The notes below the pieces were generated by a model. The model saw nothing but the letters and a program-made list of their open reading frames with translations. It had not been told where the DNA came from and made no database searches. The translations under genes were made by a program, and so were the position numbers. Positions 23,001 to 38,600 of a stretch of 64,000 nucleotides of DNA are shown here, in pieces. Each line of letters starts with the position of its first letter. Positions within the stretch are counted from its first letter, which is position 1. The DNA is from Acanthochromis polyacanthus (Eukaryota; Chordata; Actinopteri; Pomacentridae): the NCBI RefSeq assembly GCF_021347895.1, contig NC_067131.1, positions 4,926,653 through 4,990,652 on the forward strand, given 5' to 3'.

Positions 23001-26000
23001 ATGTGCGACTGACTGACCTAAAAGGTGTCGGATTTCAAACCAATATTCTGGGATTTTTAACATTCCAGTTCCTAACTAGTCCTACCTATGTATCCTTCAC
23101 TGTACTGTAAGATACCGAGCAGACTTCATGCAGAGGCGCATGAGAAAAGAAATGTTTTTAACCTGGATTTAAAAGCATCTACATTTAGTGAAAGTCTGAT
23201 CTCCACCGACAGTTTGTTCCACTTGTTTGCAGCAGATCAGCTCAATGCTGCTTCTCCATGTCTAGTCTGGAATCTGGCCTGGACTAGCAGATCACAGATG
23301 TATTCTGGGTCTAAACCGCTCGAAAAACGTGCGACTCAACCTCCCAAATCCCTGCCTCACCTGGCGTTGATGGGGTAGCTGTTGCTGGGGAGCGGCTGGG
23401 AGGCGGCAGCAGGGTTCATGTAGCCGGCGTCGGGCCGTCCGGCCGAGGCGGGTTTTGGGGAGTAATGCTGCTGCATGGGGGACATGGGGGTCCCTGGGCA
23501 GGAGCTCTTTGCTCCTCCTGCAGCCCTTTTCTGCTCATAGGCACTGAAACAAACACACGATGCAAGAAAACAGTCAAACTAGACAGCAGTGGCAGCTTTA
23601 TGTCAGTTAGTTGTTGATTGTGATAATGGAAAAAACCAAGAAGAATGTTTTTAAATTAAATGCGTCTTTCTGTAGTTCTGTGCATAATAAGTTAATCCAA
23701 CTGTGCAGGTTTAGAACAGAGGTTAGGTGATGGATTTGGTCCAGATCTGGAATGAAGATGGGGTTATAAATGCTCACAGGGTCTAAGAATCAGACTAATT
23801 CCTGAGTAGGTTTTCTGAGAGCCAGACGAGGAAAAATCTGGGGTGTCGATGAAATCACAATGCGATGAATGATCTCTTTAAACAGGGTTAATTTTAGACA
23901 GTTTGGTCAATATTTGTGCAAAACCTCTGTCACTGAAATAGGAAAAGCTCTTTTTACACTGAATGTTTTGCACAAAGTTACCTTTTTAATGTTGAATAAG
24001 ATCTTTTTCATTTTTTTTTTATTGTCATTGCTTATGGATCCATGGTTAGTCTGTCTGGTGAAGATTTTAGCTGGCTTCTTTACGCTACCTTTATTTTTTT
24101 AGAAAGTGGACATTTCTGCTGATTTACCTGAAGACAAACATGCAGGGCGACATCATGTAAATCAGCGACACGTTGGCTGAAATGTTTGTTTTTAACTTGG
24201 GATGTCACTATTTATTTATGACCTTTAACTACGATCCATAATGCACAGATATTTAACGGTGGAGGTTTAGATTTAAATTTCTAATTCCTGACATGTTCAT
24301 AAACAAGAAAACATACCTGAAGTAAAACCACAACTTAACAATATTTGACTTGACTTTTCTCTTTTCCTGGCAGGTGATTTTTCCTGAAATCTCCATTTTG
24401 TCTCAGCATAAAGATAAAGTTCCCATTTTTCCACAGATATCAGTAGTAGATATCAGAGATTTAGTAGGGTAGCTCAAAAGAGTCAAAAGATACAGAACAA
24501 AAACAAATGTCCAGTACAGAGGACATAAATGAAAGGCTGGGTCTCAGGAGGATAATGATAGAGGGATATATCTGCTATATAATCATTTGTAAATGTTAAT
24601 TAATTACAGACTTGGTCCTCCAGCTTTTGTCTTCTTTTTTGTATATCTTTGTTCAGTTATGGTTTTATGTTATTTGTTGTTGTTGTTTTTGATCTGTCAA
24701 TGGAACTCCACATGGAAATTAGTCGTAAACAATAAGGCAAAAAATTTATGGGAGGTTTTCTGTCAGAGTTTTATTCCTGACTGCTGGCCGGTGCTGGGTC
24801 ATCGTACAAACTGTTGCTGTCGAGATAAAATCGTCTCGTTAATTCTGCCTTTGGTACCAGTGGATGTCAGTAAATGTGTGGGGAGACAATGAATCATCCT
24901 TCTGTGCCTCCCGAGAGTTGGGCCTCCACTTTAATGCAACGGAGGTAAATGGAATTGCAATTATCGGTGCTAAAAGCATAAAAAATCATGATGTTGGTAG
25001 TTCCTCGGCAACGCGTCTTTGCAGGAACAGCGTCCTGGTTAATCTGGATAACATTTTGAGTGGAACGGCTTCCTAATGAAGACGTTCCCTCTGAAATATG
25101 TGTTTTCTGGATTATCCCGAGCAACCAGGAAGGTAGTTCTGGAAAAAGGAGGCAGCAGTTTTCCATGGGGTGAGTTACAAAACCAAGCATGGCTGCAAAC
25201 CACTAAAGGTAAGTGGAAACAAAACAGGTTCTATCAGCTTGTGTATACAGTATTGCTGCATAACAACACACATGAACATTTAACATGACAGTTTGTGAGA
25301 TTATCAGCAGCATTTCCAAAAGTCTCCATTTTAGGGGCACCAAAACTCCAAAACAGTGTTAATTTTGGGTGTAAACACATCTGAAGTTGAGTGTTTTAAA
25401 GGTCACACATGGTGATAATCCATTTTTATTGTGTTTTGCATGTCTCAAAAAGCTGTAAGAAAAAAAAAGCTGTTTTGGGACAGAATACTATCTCCTTTTT
25501 TCCACTGCTGCAGTTTAATCTCAATGAAATATGGAGATTTTAGGGACTTGACGATGCGGTTTAAACACCTGTACCTGATCGCTGACCACCACATCTTTCA
25601 TATTCAGTTATCTCATTTCTTATTTCTCATTTCTTTGTGTCTCTGCTGAACAGAGACACAACATTGGAAGTTCAAACCAGTGTGAGCATGCAGCATCACT
25701 GAGGTACCTGGCATAAAGGCACTGCTCTCCACTGGGGTAGCTGAAGCTCTGCTTGTGGCTACAGGACTGGCTGGGGTCGGATCCCGGGCTCTGAGGTTCC
25801 TTCTTGATGGTGACTGGAGGGCTGTGAAACGCCACCGCTGCAGGAGAGACAGCAAACAGAAAGCAGAGATGAAGGTTGGCACACGGACACATCATCTATT
25901 CTTTGTTCCTTTGTGATGCTGCCCTGCCCCGATACTACCGTCATTCAGGCAAATTCTTCTGTCGGCACAGGAATCTCTTTTACGTGCCAGCCAAAATGCT

Positions 26001-26580
26001 TAAGCGACTGTCAAGTGCAAAACAGCGGGCAGCAGACAGACGCGTATAAACACACACTTCCACTAACACACACACACATGCTCACACACGACTGCATTCC
26101 TGCAGTCATTTGGAAGCCCAGAGTGTCCTCGCCCACTTTTCTTCACTCTTCCAGACACAACAGCAGCCAAAACTTCCTCTAAGTCCAGCTTAGAGCTAAA
26201 CAACTGATGAAAGTCGACGTCACACACAGATTCTAGCCTCGGCATTCTTTCCAGCTGCCAACCAGATGTCAAGCTTGCGCAACCTTTGAGTAAAGAGTTA
26301 AAAAATAAAGATAATGGAGCACAAAAAAGCCTCAAGACAGCGAACTGTCCATCAAGCCGGACTGCTGGAGGGGACCTTTCGCCTCGACGGCCACAGAAAC
26401 CACCCAAAGTGGAGCTTCAAACTGCGCCGAGGGCTCGTGTTTATTATGTGAGGGGAGGTTTTCACCCGGAGAACTGTACAGGATGTTTTTCTGGTCCCGA
26501 CAGGGTAAACAGCAGCAGCTGTGCACTTCCAGCTGGGGAGGCATGTATTTATGTGTGTGTGTGTGTGTGGGTGTCTGTGT

Positions 26581-26648
<68 letters not shown>

Positions 26649-29600
26649 TAGCAATCTTAGCGAGTATTTGCAGAAAAGAGTGTGTGTGTTCAGTGGGTGG
26701 GGAGCCGACGGCCACACTGAAAGCTCACCGGGTAATTATATAGTGTCGTCCATTCACAAAACGGAAAGAAAAAACGCCCGGCTGAACTGGAAGAAACCGA
26801 GAATGACTCTTGAAAAAAGTACGAACAAAAAGTGAGAAAAGATTATAGCAGACCACAAACAACTTTAAGGAGTGGCCCTTAAAAAAATGTAAAAATTGGC
26901 TGCAAGAACTCGTTAAAAATTCAATAAAACAGCAAACATTTAAATGGTTTCATTAGGTGCTGAAACAATGAGTCAATCAGCAAAAATTTATCACTAAAAA
27001 CATCATAAACGAGCAATTGATCGTGTAATTTATTTGCTAGAGATGCCAAAATGTCCACCTGTTGTTGCTTTATCTGCTTTATATTATTGCATATTAACCC
27101 TCTAAACAGAAAAACTGTTTCTGGGTGGGTTTTTTTTGTTCCTCGCTGTAAAATAAAGTCCTGTGCCTCCGTGGAAACAGCACAGTCATTACTAAAGAAA
27201 ATTAAAATCTTCTCCCATGTGCAGTATAACTCATTTATATTGCCAGAAATAATTTCTAAAACAGCAAAAGTTGAGTTTCTTTGATAATCTATTTTACAAA
27301 AATTGCAAAAAAAAAACCTGGAACCAACACGCGAATTTACAATTTCAATTCATTTCCATCCTTGTTTCTGAGCCACTCTGTGGGAACACTGCCTGCAGTT
27401 CAGCCGAAAAGTCACAGAATTTTTGTCACGTGATCGTCGGTTGCATCTGAATCATAAACGGCTTGGTTATTATGTTAAGTAGCGCAGAATTCTTTGTTTT
27501 TGACCGAATCTGGTGACTCCAAAGAGTTTATTGTTGGCAAATTTTCAAACACGAAATGTAGAATAAACCCATTTTGAAGAAATATCATAATTTTAAGCAG
27601 AAATTTGTTTAATTTTCTAGGTGGAACCAGTTGAAGGACCGTCTTTCTGGCTCTAATAAGTGGTGTAATTTTGGGGACTTGAAAGAATAAAAATTGTCCT
27701 TCAAACTCCTTGTACAGAGGGTTAAGTTGGACAGATGGCTTAAGATTAAGAGATATAAATGCATATAAATGTAGTTTTTTGGTAATCAAAGTGAAAGTAG
27801 CACCGACTATGGAACCAAAGAGTTCACTTCCAACAAGTACGTCTGCTTTGTCAAGGCCGACATCGCTTCCTGCCACTGTCTCTGATGTTTATTTCACTTT
27901 AACCTGTTTGCCTTTGAGAATGCAAAACCTATTAAATGATAAAGTGAGGCTGACAATCAAACGGCGCTGCTCATCATCACGGCCTTCCTTCCTATTTTTG
28001 GTCTGCACTCACTCTCCCATGGCAGGCGGGCAGGTGAGGAAGTGTTGGCTTTAGCCGAGGATCAACAGGATTAGAGAGCATTTACCCAGATTTCCCAGAC
28101 AGACGCGATGGGATTCCAGCCTCCTATAAGTCTCCGGCAGCTCCAGCACACAGGGTGGCACATGACTGCCGCTCTAATAACACAAGTTTGTCTGTTGACA
28201 TTCCCCCTCTTTTCTCCGCCATGGTCATGAACTGCAAACAATCCTCAGAGAGCGAGCACAAGTCCACTCGGAGCAGAGCCACTAATGCAGGGATATTGGC
28301 CTTGATGTGGCTCTGGGTTTATGAGGATGTTCCGTTTCAAACAGTCCGGCCTGGGAGCGGCGTCTGCCGTATTCGGTGGTATTTTTGGGCATAAATGTGG
28401 AGCAGTTTGTGTGCAGGCTTTCTGGAATATTAATTAATCCAGTAAATGAGCACCAGGCAGCGTTTTTTTGTGTTTGTGTATCGGGCCTGTGATTGTGATT
28501 GCCTTCGCGTGCGTTTCCAATTAGACAGAGTCGGTTGATGTTCTGGTAAACAAACGCTTGAACAATGAATACACAGATTTCTGTTAGGCTGGGCTTTATT
28601 ATAACAGTAATTTGATCTCAATACTAGACCCCCTCTGATTAAAATCAAGTTTTTTTTGCCCTGTTAATGTCTCCATATGCTGTTTTATAAATTATATCGA
28701 GAGCAAAATAAGCAGTCATCCATATGGTCGATCATTTCCACCTTGAAACACAGCTGCATAGATTTTTTGAATCATTATTCTTCTTCAGTTGCTGGTTCAA
28801 GCATTTGGGGCCCATTCCAATATTACAACTTTCCACCATGTAGTTGAGTAGTTTCACAGTGTTTGAGCAGAGCTGTAGGTGAGCTGGTGTGCTCGAGCTA
28901 CAACAAATGGTGAAGAAAGCGAGAACTTCACAGATTTCACACCTTCTAAATCTTAGGCAGCAGAGTAATGTTCCATATAAGCCTTGTTGAGGATTTTAGT
29001 TTCAATAAAACACTGAATACAGGGGGTCCTCGACTTATGTCAGAGTTCCGTTCCTACAGATTAATGTAAGTCGATTTCTGCCGTAAGTCGGAACTCCAGA
29101 GAAATGTAAACAAAGCTGTTATGTGCATCACGATATTGCTCAGTTTTTCATAAAAGTCATGAATACCAACGACTTTCATGCATGTATGAGTCATCTTACA
29201 AGAAGATAACAGAATATGTTGCAGTGTTTTTGCAACTTGATCTAATAATGTCAATGTTCAGTGGTGTTTCGCCCTGTTCCCAGTGTTTTATTCTATATAA
29301 TTTCGCTTCCATGGAGACGGCTTTCCTTCTTCGAAGCATCAGAAGAGTCTGATTTACATTTGGAAGCCATAATGAAGGGCAAAAAGTTTGTCAATGTAGC
29401 ACAATCCAAGGTGGCGTACAACCAGCGAATGTAAACAAAGCCGTCTTATAGTGCTGCATGACAAGAAACTCATCTGCTCCACTCTCCAACTAGTTCCATT
29501 TAACCAGTTCTGATGCAACAACGAAACGAGGTCGAGGACGTCGTAAACCGAGGACCCCTTGTATGTAGCTTTGATACTTCAAATGGGTTTCTCGGGGTTT

Positions 29601-32600
29601 AATCAACAACTGCAGAGGTAACACTCACAATGTTAATGTAGTAATGTTTAGCTGGTGTAATGTTCACCTCAAACAGCCTACACCATCTTTTCTTAGTGCA
29701 TTAGCATGCTAACAATTGCTAATTAGGACTAAACCCAAAGTATAAATGAGAAATTGATGCAGCAGAACTTGAGATAACATTTTATTTATACTTTGTGTTA
29801 TTTCCTGTCAAATTTTGAAGCCTACGTTAGAAGATTAAGTTGGTTTATGTTCAAAACGTAGCTTCACTTGAGGCTCAGCAGCCAAAAAAAGTTTAATACC
29901 ACCTTTTATCCACATATGCAGTTCAAGATACATGGTGTACAATGTACTTTAGGGTTACCATATGATTATCTCTGAACGAGAAGTTGGAGATCACCAAAGT
30001 TCCTTGGATTCATCCTCTGGAGACCATAGATATCTACACCAAATTCCATTTTATTAGTTGAGATATTCCAATGATGACCAGCTGTTGTCATCTCTAAAGC
30101 CAGAACACTTGCCAAAAATTGAATTTGGGAACTAATTTAACATCCAGCTCCAAGAATAGTCCTTGAAACAAACCCTGGTCTCCACCAACTATTACAAACT
30201 CTGGCATATTACAGTAAATCTCGCTGTCCAAATGATGTCAAATTTGCTGCTAGAGTTTATAAGGTGCTGGCAGTCTTGTAAACGGATCCCAGGAGAGTTA
30301 TGTTCTTCAGGTTCTCGTCCCTTCCTGCTTTTATTTGGGGCAACACGACCTCCTCTAACTGCTTTGTTAAACGTTACATCACTCTTTCACAGAAGATCCT
30401 CATATTTCACCGTTTCTTTTCTGCACCGAAAACGGGAGGGGGGTGAGTTTTGTGAACTTAAGCGATCAGAGCGTGAAGAAACCTGAAAGGTGTTTAGAAG
30501 TGGAAAGACAGATACAGTACACAATAGCTGTTGCCTTGTAAAGCAGAGAAATTTGAGATAACGCAGGAGTGTGCGTGCTGAAGTAGTACTCATGTGGACG
30601 TTCTCCATCAACACCTCCTCAACCGATACGTTTGGAGTGAGGAAGAACCCTTTGACCTTATCTCCTCCGTCCCTATTTTATGGTATTCTTTACTGCCTCC
30701 CTATTCTGAGCGATAGAGATGACCCCCCAGCTAAAGGCAGGGTGGGGATGGACTTTTACATATGTAAATGTGGGCTCTTGGAAGGGGGAGGATGCAGGGT
30801 GAAAGGTGATGGTCATGGTTGAGTGCTTTAGGAAGTAGAGGGATCATTACATTGGAGATGGAGGGGGTTGGTTCCCATTCAACGGACACCCACCACAAAC
30901 AAATCGCATGAGCAGGGATGACACTCCCCACTAACACCACACAAAACTCTTCTCCACACAATGGGCCCGTCAGCTGAGGATAAAAACACAAAAAGCCCCA
31001 ACAGGGAAATGTTTTAAAGCAGCATTTTTACGAGTTTCTAGATGCCGGGAGATGAAATTATAGTATTAAACTATATCTGTCCAAACATTTTAATATCATG
31101 CGAAGGTTTCTCGCAGACCCGGCTATGAACTCTTCCATCTTCTTTTGGACAGATTATTTCCTACCATTAAAGGCCGTAGCATAGGGAAATCCAACCTGAA
31201 GACAGGAGTGCATCTGGAGTTTCTTACACTGGATGTGTATACGCAGCTCGGCCAAGTCTTAAGCCTCTGGAAGTCTGCAGCACACGACAGCCTCGCTCGC
31301 AATAACTCATTGGACATCAGCCCCAATGTCAAACAGGGTGACTGGATCTCGCTAAAGCGAAGAACATGCGAGCGTAACGTAAATACGCACTTAATGGGTC
31401 CAGTCGCACAAACGCTGATCCAAGTCGGACTCTTCTTCGGGGCCAATCTGGAGATCTGGATCTTATCTACCTGATATGTAACTGTACATGTGCAGTCTGA
31501 GGAGCACGTGGCCTCGGTTTGCTGTGCAGAAGCTGGAAATGTAGGCTACACCTGGTCCTCCCACTCCTGCCGATTGATCCCCTGGTGTGGATCAATAATA
31601 ACAACAAGGATGCCAATTGTGCCACGATAGTTTTAACAGGGAAAAAGGACGCTATTGATTCACGCAGGCTACAAATGACATTATTTGCTTAGCTGAATAC
31701 ATAGCTCCATTGTGGTCGAGGCACAACAGGGAAAACAACTGTCAACACACGCATTATAGGTTCAGTGTAACCAATACTTTAGTGTTCCAGTGTTTTACTC
31801 TCTAAAACCAAAGAAGCGTTCTTTTTCTGAGGTTCTAGCTTTGGTTTTGATGGGACAGTATGTGATCTTCTAGATGCACAATGATGTAAAAATAAAAAAG
31901 CTGAAATATCCAAGTGTTTTGGTCTGGCAGAGTGTTGGAATGACTGTTCTACCCCAACAACACTGGAAGAGTGATTAAACTGAAAGTAAAATGATTGTTT
32001 AACACAAAATTCCACAACTCAGAAGCCGAAACAAAAGCACTGGTCTTTTATATTCTTCGAATGGAAAAATAAGCCTGAATTATCAAGTTGTTGGTTCAAC
32101 AAGACTGATAAGATTTACAAGACCAAAGTCAAAGTTCTGTAGTGTGGCTTGATTTACAGCTCTGTTTTCCTCCTTAAGCACATTTTTGATGCATTTTTGG
32201 TACAAATTCAAGTTATTTTCTTTATTTTTGTGCATAAATTAGCTAAACAGAACACAACAAACTAAATTTTTGAACTGTGGCTAAGGAGTATCAAGGATAA
32301 CAACACTGTACTGTCATAAATCTCACCAAAACCAAATCTAAACTCCATTTAACCACGGATTTAGATTTCATTGTAGATGGGCTCATTTCTGTCAGCTCAG
32401 TTTTCACAGTACAAAGCTACAAAGTGATGTTTATGCAACTGCAATACGAAAAAATGTATCTGAGCGGTTTCAAATTCTGACTTGGTGATGCCAGTTTACG
32501 TTTGTGGGTTCCATCAACTTGAAACTGAAATTTTGCCCCTTTAAACCGGTATTATAATGTGCAAAAATCAGCTTTATTGCTGCTTTAGCTTTAGAAGTCA

Positions 32601-35600
32601 ACGGCCATTTTCTTCAAGTAGGATTATAGTGCAAAGAAAAGGTAATTCTGATGACAAAGTCGTGTCATACGTTCTACACTTGGGCTAGACAAACACTTAA
32701 GTTGGAAAAACTGATATTCCAACTGCAATTAAAGTGCGGAAATTGGGTTTACTGTTCCTGTAGCTTTAGGCATCTGACGTCATTGAGTCTGTAGACACTC
32801 AATTACCATTTACCGTAACTTAAAATTGCATTTTTTTTTCTTTTTGAACTGGCTTTCTAATTACAGAGATTGGAGCCATGATTTTTACGTTTCTTTAGTT
32901 GTTTCTGCTGCAATTCAAACACTGTTTTCTTCAAGTAGTTTTGCATTTCAAATACATAAGTTGGCAAAGCTGAAAATTTCAAGCTGACTTAGCTTCAATG
33001 AAGTTGCAGCAACCAGCGCAAACTATTGAACTGAGAGGAATGAAATGGGTTGGTTGGTTGGTTGGTTGGTTGGTTGGTTGGTTGGTTGGTTGGATGGTTG
33101 GTTGGTTGGTTGGATGGATGCTTTATAAATCTCGAAGCAAATTCAAATTACTTATTTCTTGGATAAATTATATGAAATTGTGGGTTACCAAATGAAATAA
33201 TTATTTTTTCAGTGTGAAATGTAGCATGACCGCTGTACTGTTTAAAAATAAGCTCCAAGAGGACGGCCTCGGTCATCAGAGAAGATCTCTAACTAGATTG
33301 TCTACAGTTACAGCGTCTTCACAGGAATTCAAGGGATCAAATTACTAATTTTTGCACACAAAGCTTGAAAGGCACAGCTAACATATCCAGTCAGCATTAT
33401 AAACCTCTATGCACAACAACGTCTGTCCAAACATGTTAACAGTGTTTCTGGTTGTGTGGAAAAAGACAGAGCGAACCGGGGAGAGATGGAGGGGAAGGAA
33501 AGGAAGCGAGGCGATACAATATGATCCAGACCGTTTCGACTGCAGAGGCTATCCAGTCATTCCACTGGTGCGTGGAAACATGTGCTGGACATGTGTGTCG
33601 GCTTCTCAGGTCACTGCAAAATCAGGAAGACAGAGCGAGACAAGCTGGCCGGCCGATACTGACAAACCCATCCTCATTTGTGAGAGCCAGCAGAATGGCT
33701 TCAGGATCTGTCTGCTCGGGGAGTGTTGGATCCATTAGTGTCTGCTCTATCTGATTTACAGGTCGTCCTCTCTCATCTGATAATGGTTCAGGCTCCTTGA
33801 ATATTTAAAGAATGGTTGTCAGATACCTGCCAAACAAGCCTAACGAGATTGATGGAAAGTACAATGGTACCAGTGAGACAGACGGCTGGCCCGGACAGCG
33901 CTGTGGTCGCCCTCGCTAAAGGCTTTCTGTTGGTTTTTCCGTTGAAGCCGTCTTCAGTACATCATGTCTTGTTGGCCAACAGGATGCACGACTGAACGAC
34001 ACGAATCATGGGAAAGGCAGCAGAGCAGTGGATTCTGCTAACATCATAGTTTCACTTCCCTTTCATTAACTGGAAATAGAACGCAGAGTTTGTTGAAAAA
34101 GGGGTGAGAATGTTCTCGTCTCGACACTTTCTCAGAATCATTTCAGCCCCGTGGCCTCCAAACTTCTCAATAAACATGAAATCACCTCAGGAGAAAAACC
34201 GAATGTTCAGTTAGTAACAATTTACTGTTACTGTACAGACTTCAACATTTTGTAAAATTGCAGAAAATAAGTAAAAAATTTTAGAAGATATATTAAGATA
34301 ACTATTTTAAAAAGCCAAAACTTTTTTTTTAAATGATAGTTTATTCTTTTACAACAACTGATCGTAAAATATTTTGCTGTATTTAAATGAGCAAACGAGT
34401 ATTATTTTATTCATTCATTCTATTATTGAAAAGAAATGTTTATATGAAGGATTAAAATTGGCATTTTTTAAAACTTTTAACAGATAATTTTTACATATTG
34501 AGTGTAAAAAATATTTAAATGGCCAAAATTGAACATAATTTCCACTGTATTATTACATAAAGTAATTTTTTTTTTTTTTTACTGTATTTGAATTTTATTT
34601 TACAAATATTTGCCACTATGTGAAAGAAAAAATATAAAAATTATAAAATGGTAAATCTTTTTTAACTGTTATTTTACAGATTTTCCCCGTTTTGCAAAAT
34701 CACGGAAAATAAGGAAAATTTCAGAACAGTATTAATTTACATGTTAATATCATTAAAAAAAACTGTAAATAACAAAAATAAATATCTTTTTTTAAAAATG
34801 GTAGTTTGATCGCAAACTATTTTGATAGATTTAAATGAGCGAAAAGTAATATTCTATGCATATATTCTATTATTTAAAGATGAATTATGGATCTTAACGA
34901 TTTAAAAGGGCAATTTAAAAAAAAATAATTGTATTTTAGATTTTTTAAAATGTTGACTGTAAAAAAATTTAACAACTGATCACAAAATATTTGATTGCAT
35001 TTAAATGAGCAAAAAGTATTATTTTATACACATATTTTATTATTTAAAAGAAAAACTACGTATATTGAGGATTAAAAGTGGTAGATTTTTAACTTTAATT
35101 ATAAAATGGTAAATAATTTTTTACTGTTATTTTACAGATGTTCTTTGTTTTGTTAAATTACAGGTAATATTTTTGAAAAATTACTGGAAAAAAGTAATTT
35201 ACAGACCAAAACCATACATAGCGTTTACATTAAAAATAAAAAGTATTTTTACAAGATATGTATATTTTTTCCTTTTTACAACATGAGACTGGTTGTAAAA
35301 TTACACTAATTTACTGTAATGTTATTTTACAGATAGTTTGTTACTTTTAGTTTTTTGTATTTCCAGTACTCTCTGCCAATTTTGCTGCCAGATGTTTGTG
35401 ATTTTTTTCCAATAAATGTGTAAATAAATCCTCTGTGCAAAGACGTAATTGAGGAGAACACGGTTTACTGATGATATAATAATAACACAGTTGATATTTC
35501 CAGTTTCTTGGCTGTATCAAGGGATCACGGTTTAATCTGTAAATGTTCTGACATCTCATGTTTTCCCCATTGTCCACTTCACTTTGGATTGTGCAGCGCT

Positions 35601-38600
35601 GGCTCTTTATAAACGGCCACTGACCAGCCATAAATCTGGCCGCCCCGCTGCTGTTTAGCGGGGCCGACACAATACATTTCTGTCTCGGGACGTGCAGCAA
35701 GAGGGACATCCCGTCACAGGCGAGGGGTGGATGTAATTAATCTGGCACAATATTGACTCTTCACTCTCGATCCCTCAGCCCCCGATATAGCTGTCCCCTC
35801 TTAATGTTTAATGCTGCGATCGATCCGGCCCCACGCTGTTACTGAAATGATATAATGAGCCGCCCGCCGGGGCATCGTGGACGCCAAGGAGGGGTGTACA
35901 TGTACTGTGTCCTTTTGTTTGTTAGAAAGCTGCCTTATCAGGAGGAGAGAAGGCCCGGACACCTTCCCTGAAATTATCAGCGAACATGCCACATCCACAG
36001 TTCCTCCTTGGCTTCTCGCAAACCTTCCACCTCGATCTGGATCTCGACGGTAATGCCTCGTTTGACCCGCTCTTACCCCTCTCCTCCCACCTATCTGCCT
36101 CTCGGGCTGATTTATCTGCTCTTTATCTTTATCAAGTCATCTATCAAGCCTCTCCATCTCCTCCTACTCCTCTCCTGGATCGGCCAAGAATCGATATCTC
36201 GCCGTACGCTGGCTCTCAGCTCGCTCTGCACACCTCCTGGTCTGTGTCAGCAGGTTACTATACATTCATCCTCCTCCTCCTCCTCCTCCTCCTCCTCCTA
36301 CGCTCACGTGCACGGCGGGTTTTAGTGTGGTGCTAAGCGTGTGCGCTGAACTGAAACAGTAGCTCCTCTTAGGCTACATCTGCATTAATACAGTTCATTT
36401 TAAACCAGCGATTTAGCACAGATTCAGAAACAGTCTTCAGCCATGTACATGAGAAAACTGGTGCTAATGGAAAAACTAAACAGGATACTGGTTGCTTAAT
36501 TGTAAAAAAAAAAATACTACAAAGGAAGACCAGCAATGGAGGAAAGTAAGAGGAGATCTTTTCAACAGCTTCTCACGGAAACAACAACACGTGTAATTCA
36601 TTATTTATTGTGAATTAACTACTTTTAGTCAAGGCTGACGTCTTTGGTTTCTTCTCTTAGACCCAATCAGGTGTAATCTGCACCATCATTTCCAAAGGTT
36701 TTTCAGTTCCAGTTCTTTCATTCCAAACTGAAACACAACCCCAATTTTCCAACCAAAACTGGGGTCTACAGCGTCAATCAAACTCTTCATTCTAGGAGTC
36801 TTTAAATGGTGAAATAACAGGGATGTTTGGTGTGAATCTAGCAGAAGTTATGCACTTTAAAATGTAAAGTTATTAATGCTGCTGTAGCATTATATTAGTG
36901 TGGATGCACCCACAAATAACACCTTAATGTACATTATACTCATGTAAAGTTGCATCTCATATAGCTTTTGTAGGTATTTTAATCCTTCAAATGTAAATTA
37001 CGTAGATAAAACTGCACTGCAAATAACACTATTCAGTCTTAACACCAATATTTAAACTTCTAAGGGTAATTTCCTAACACTAATCACAATCTTTTTAACT
37101 TGTTTTAAATGGAGACTTAGCTTGACTAAATGTGATCAGTCTCTTCATTTCTTTAGGTAAAATTATACTGGAATCATGGTGACAGTGGTGCAACAAATGA
37201 AGGTACAAAACTATATTTTGTGACTCATGTTTGACTTTTCCACAACTGTTTCATTTCTATACTGCTTGGTTAGGTTTAGATACCTGAGATACCGGGTGAA
37301 GTTTAAAGCACAGTTTGGGTTAAATAAAACACTCTGGATAATATAGCAAGCTTTTAAAATGCAACACTTTGTTAAGGATTAACCAGAGGTTGGTAACAGC
37401 TTCACCAAATTGGGATTTTTACCTCTAAATTTGGTTTCGTTCCAATGAAATGATCCAATATCTTGGCAAAAACAGATTTGTGTGAAGGAACTTTGGTTTT
37501 TCTTCTACCGCTAGTAATCAGATTTATCTTCTGTTTCTGCGTATAAAACTGGATATAAGTAGTTTAAACCTGCAGCAGCTGACACACTCATGAGTCACTA
37601 TTAATAATCTTATATCAACCAGAGGGACCAACTCAGGACTTTTACTGCAACAAATGTACCACAGTTTGCTGCTAACAGCTGTGTACTTTCACTTAAGGTG
37701 GATAATTTATGCACATATTAGTATTTTTACGTTGTTGCATTGGTATTTTTACTTGTAAAAAGCATCTAAACCACAGAGCAGAACTAAACTAACATGCCAC
37801 AAGTCCAAACCGGCCTCCATCGCTTTGACCCACTTCCAGTATCTCCTTATAAGTGATCACTTGAAGTAAGGGCCACTGTTATTCTTTGGGCCTCGCCCCT
37901 TCTCTTTCACAGCATCTGTTCCCCCTCCTTTGGTTTTCGCCGAGAAAAGAGAAAACATTCCAGCTGCAGAAAAAGCGTCCGAGCAAACACAGCGACGTGC
38001 ACACGAGCATCGCAGGGATGCACCAGCAAACACAAACCCTCTTTTCCTTCCACACATATACACACCTCCCGCCAATCTCCTGCAATAAAACACACACTGC
38101 CGTCCATTCACAAAGCTCTGCTGCCGACACTCGGGGCTGCCTGGCTCGAATCCTCGCGGCCCCCCGGCTCTGACAGGCTGTTCTGAATCAACACGGAGGA
38201 GCTCGGCTTTTACTTCCCCACTGGAAGCTGTTAAACGCCTATTACGCTACATGCCAGGCCATTACTAACTCATTTTCAGTGGATTTGATTGACTAAAACA
38301 CAACGAAAAAATGCTGTAAAATAGGAGTAGCTTGTGGGAATGCTGCATCTCTTTTTGTAAAAGTCTAACTTTCTGACATTTGTGCTAAACAAGCTGCAAC
38401 AGATAAAGAAAATGCAAATGCAAGGAATGTATTTGCACAATACTCTCTGTGGTGATGCAGAAAAGCAGAATATATAAATGAGATGTAGTTTAACCCATCA
38501 GCTCTAAAAAAAAAAGGCAGAATTACATGAATTATTAAAGCCAGAAACTGTAAAAATTGAAAAAAAAATTGGATTTTCAACTTTTTTGCAGTTTCAGAGC

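Noticed and set aside
26286..26743. Several frames with VCVCVC or THTHTH
   Set aside because: Products of the GT microsatellite at 26551-26646.
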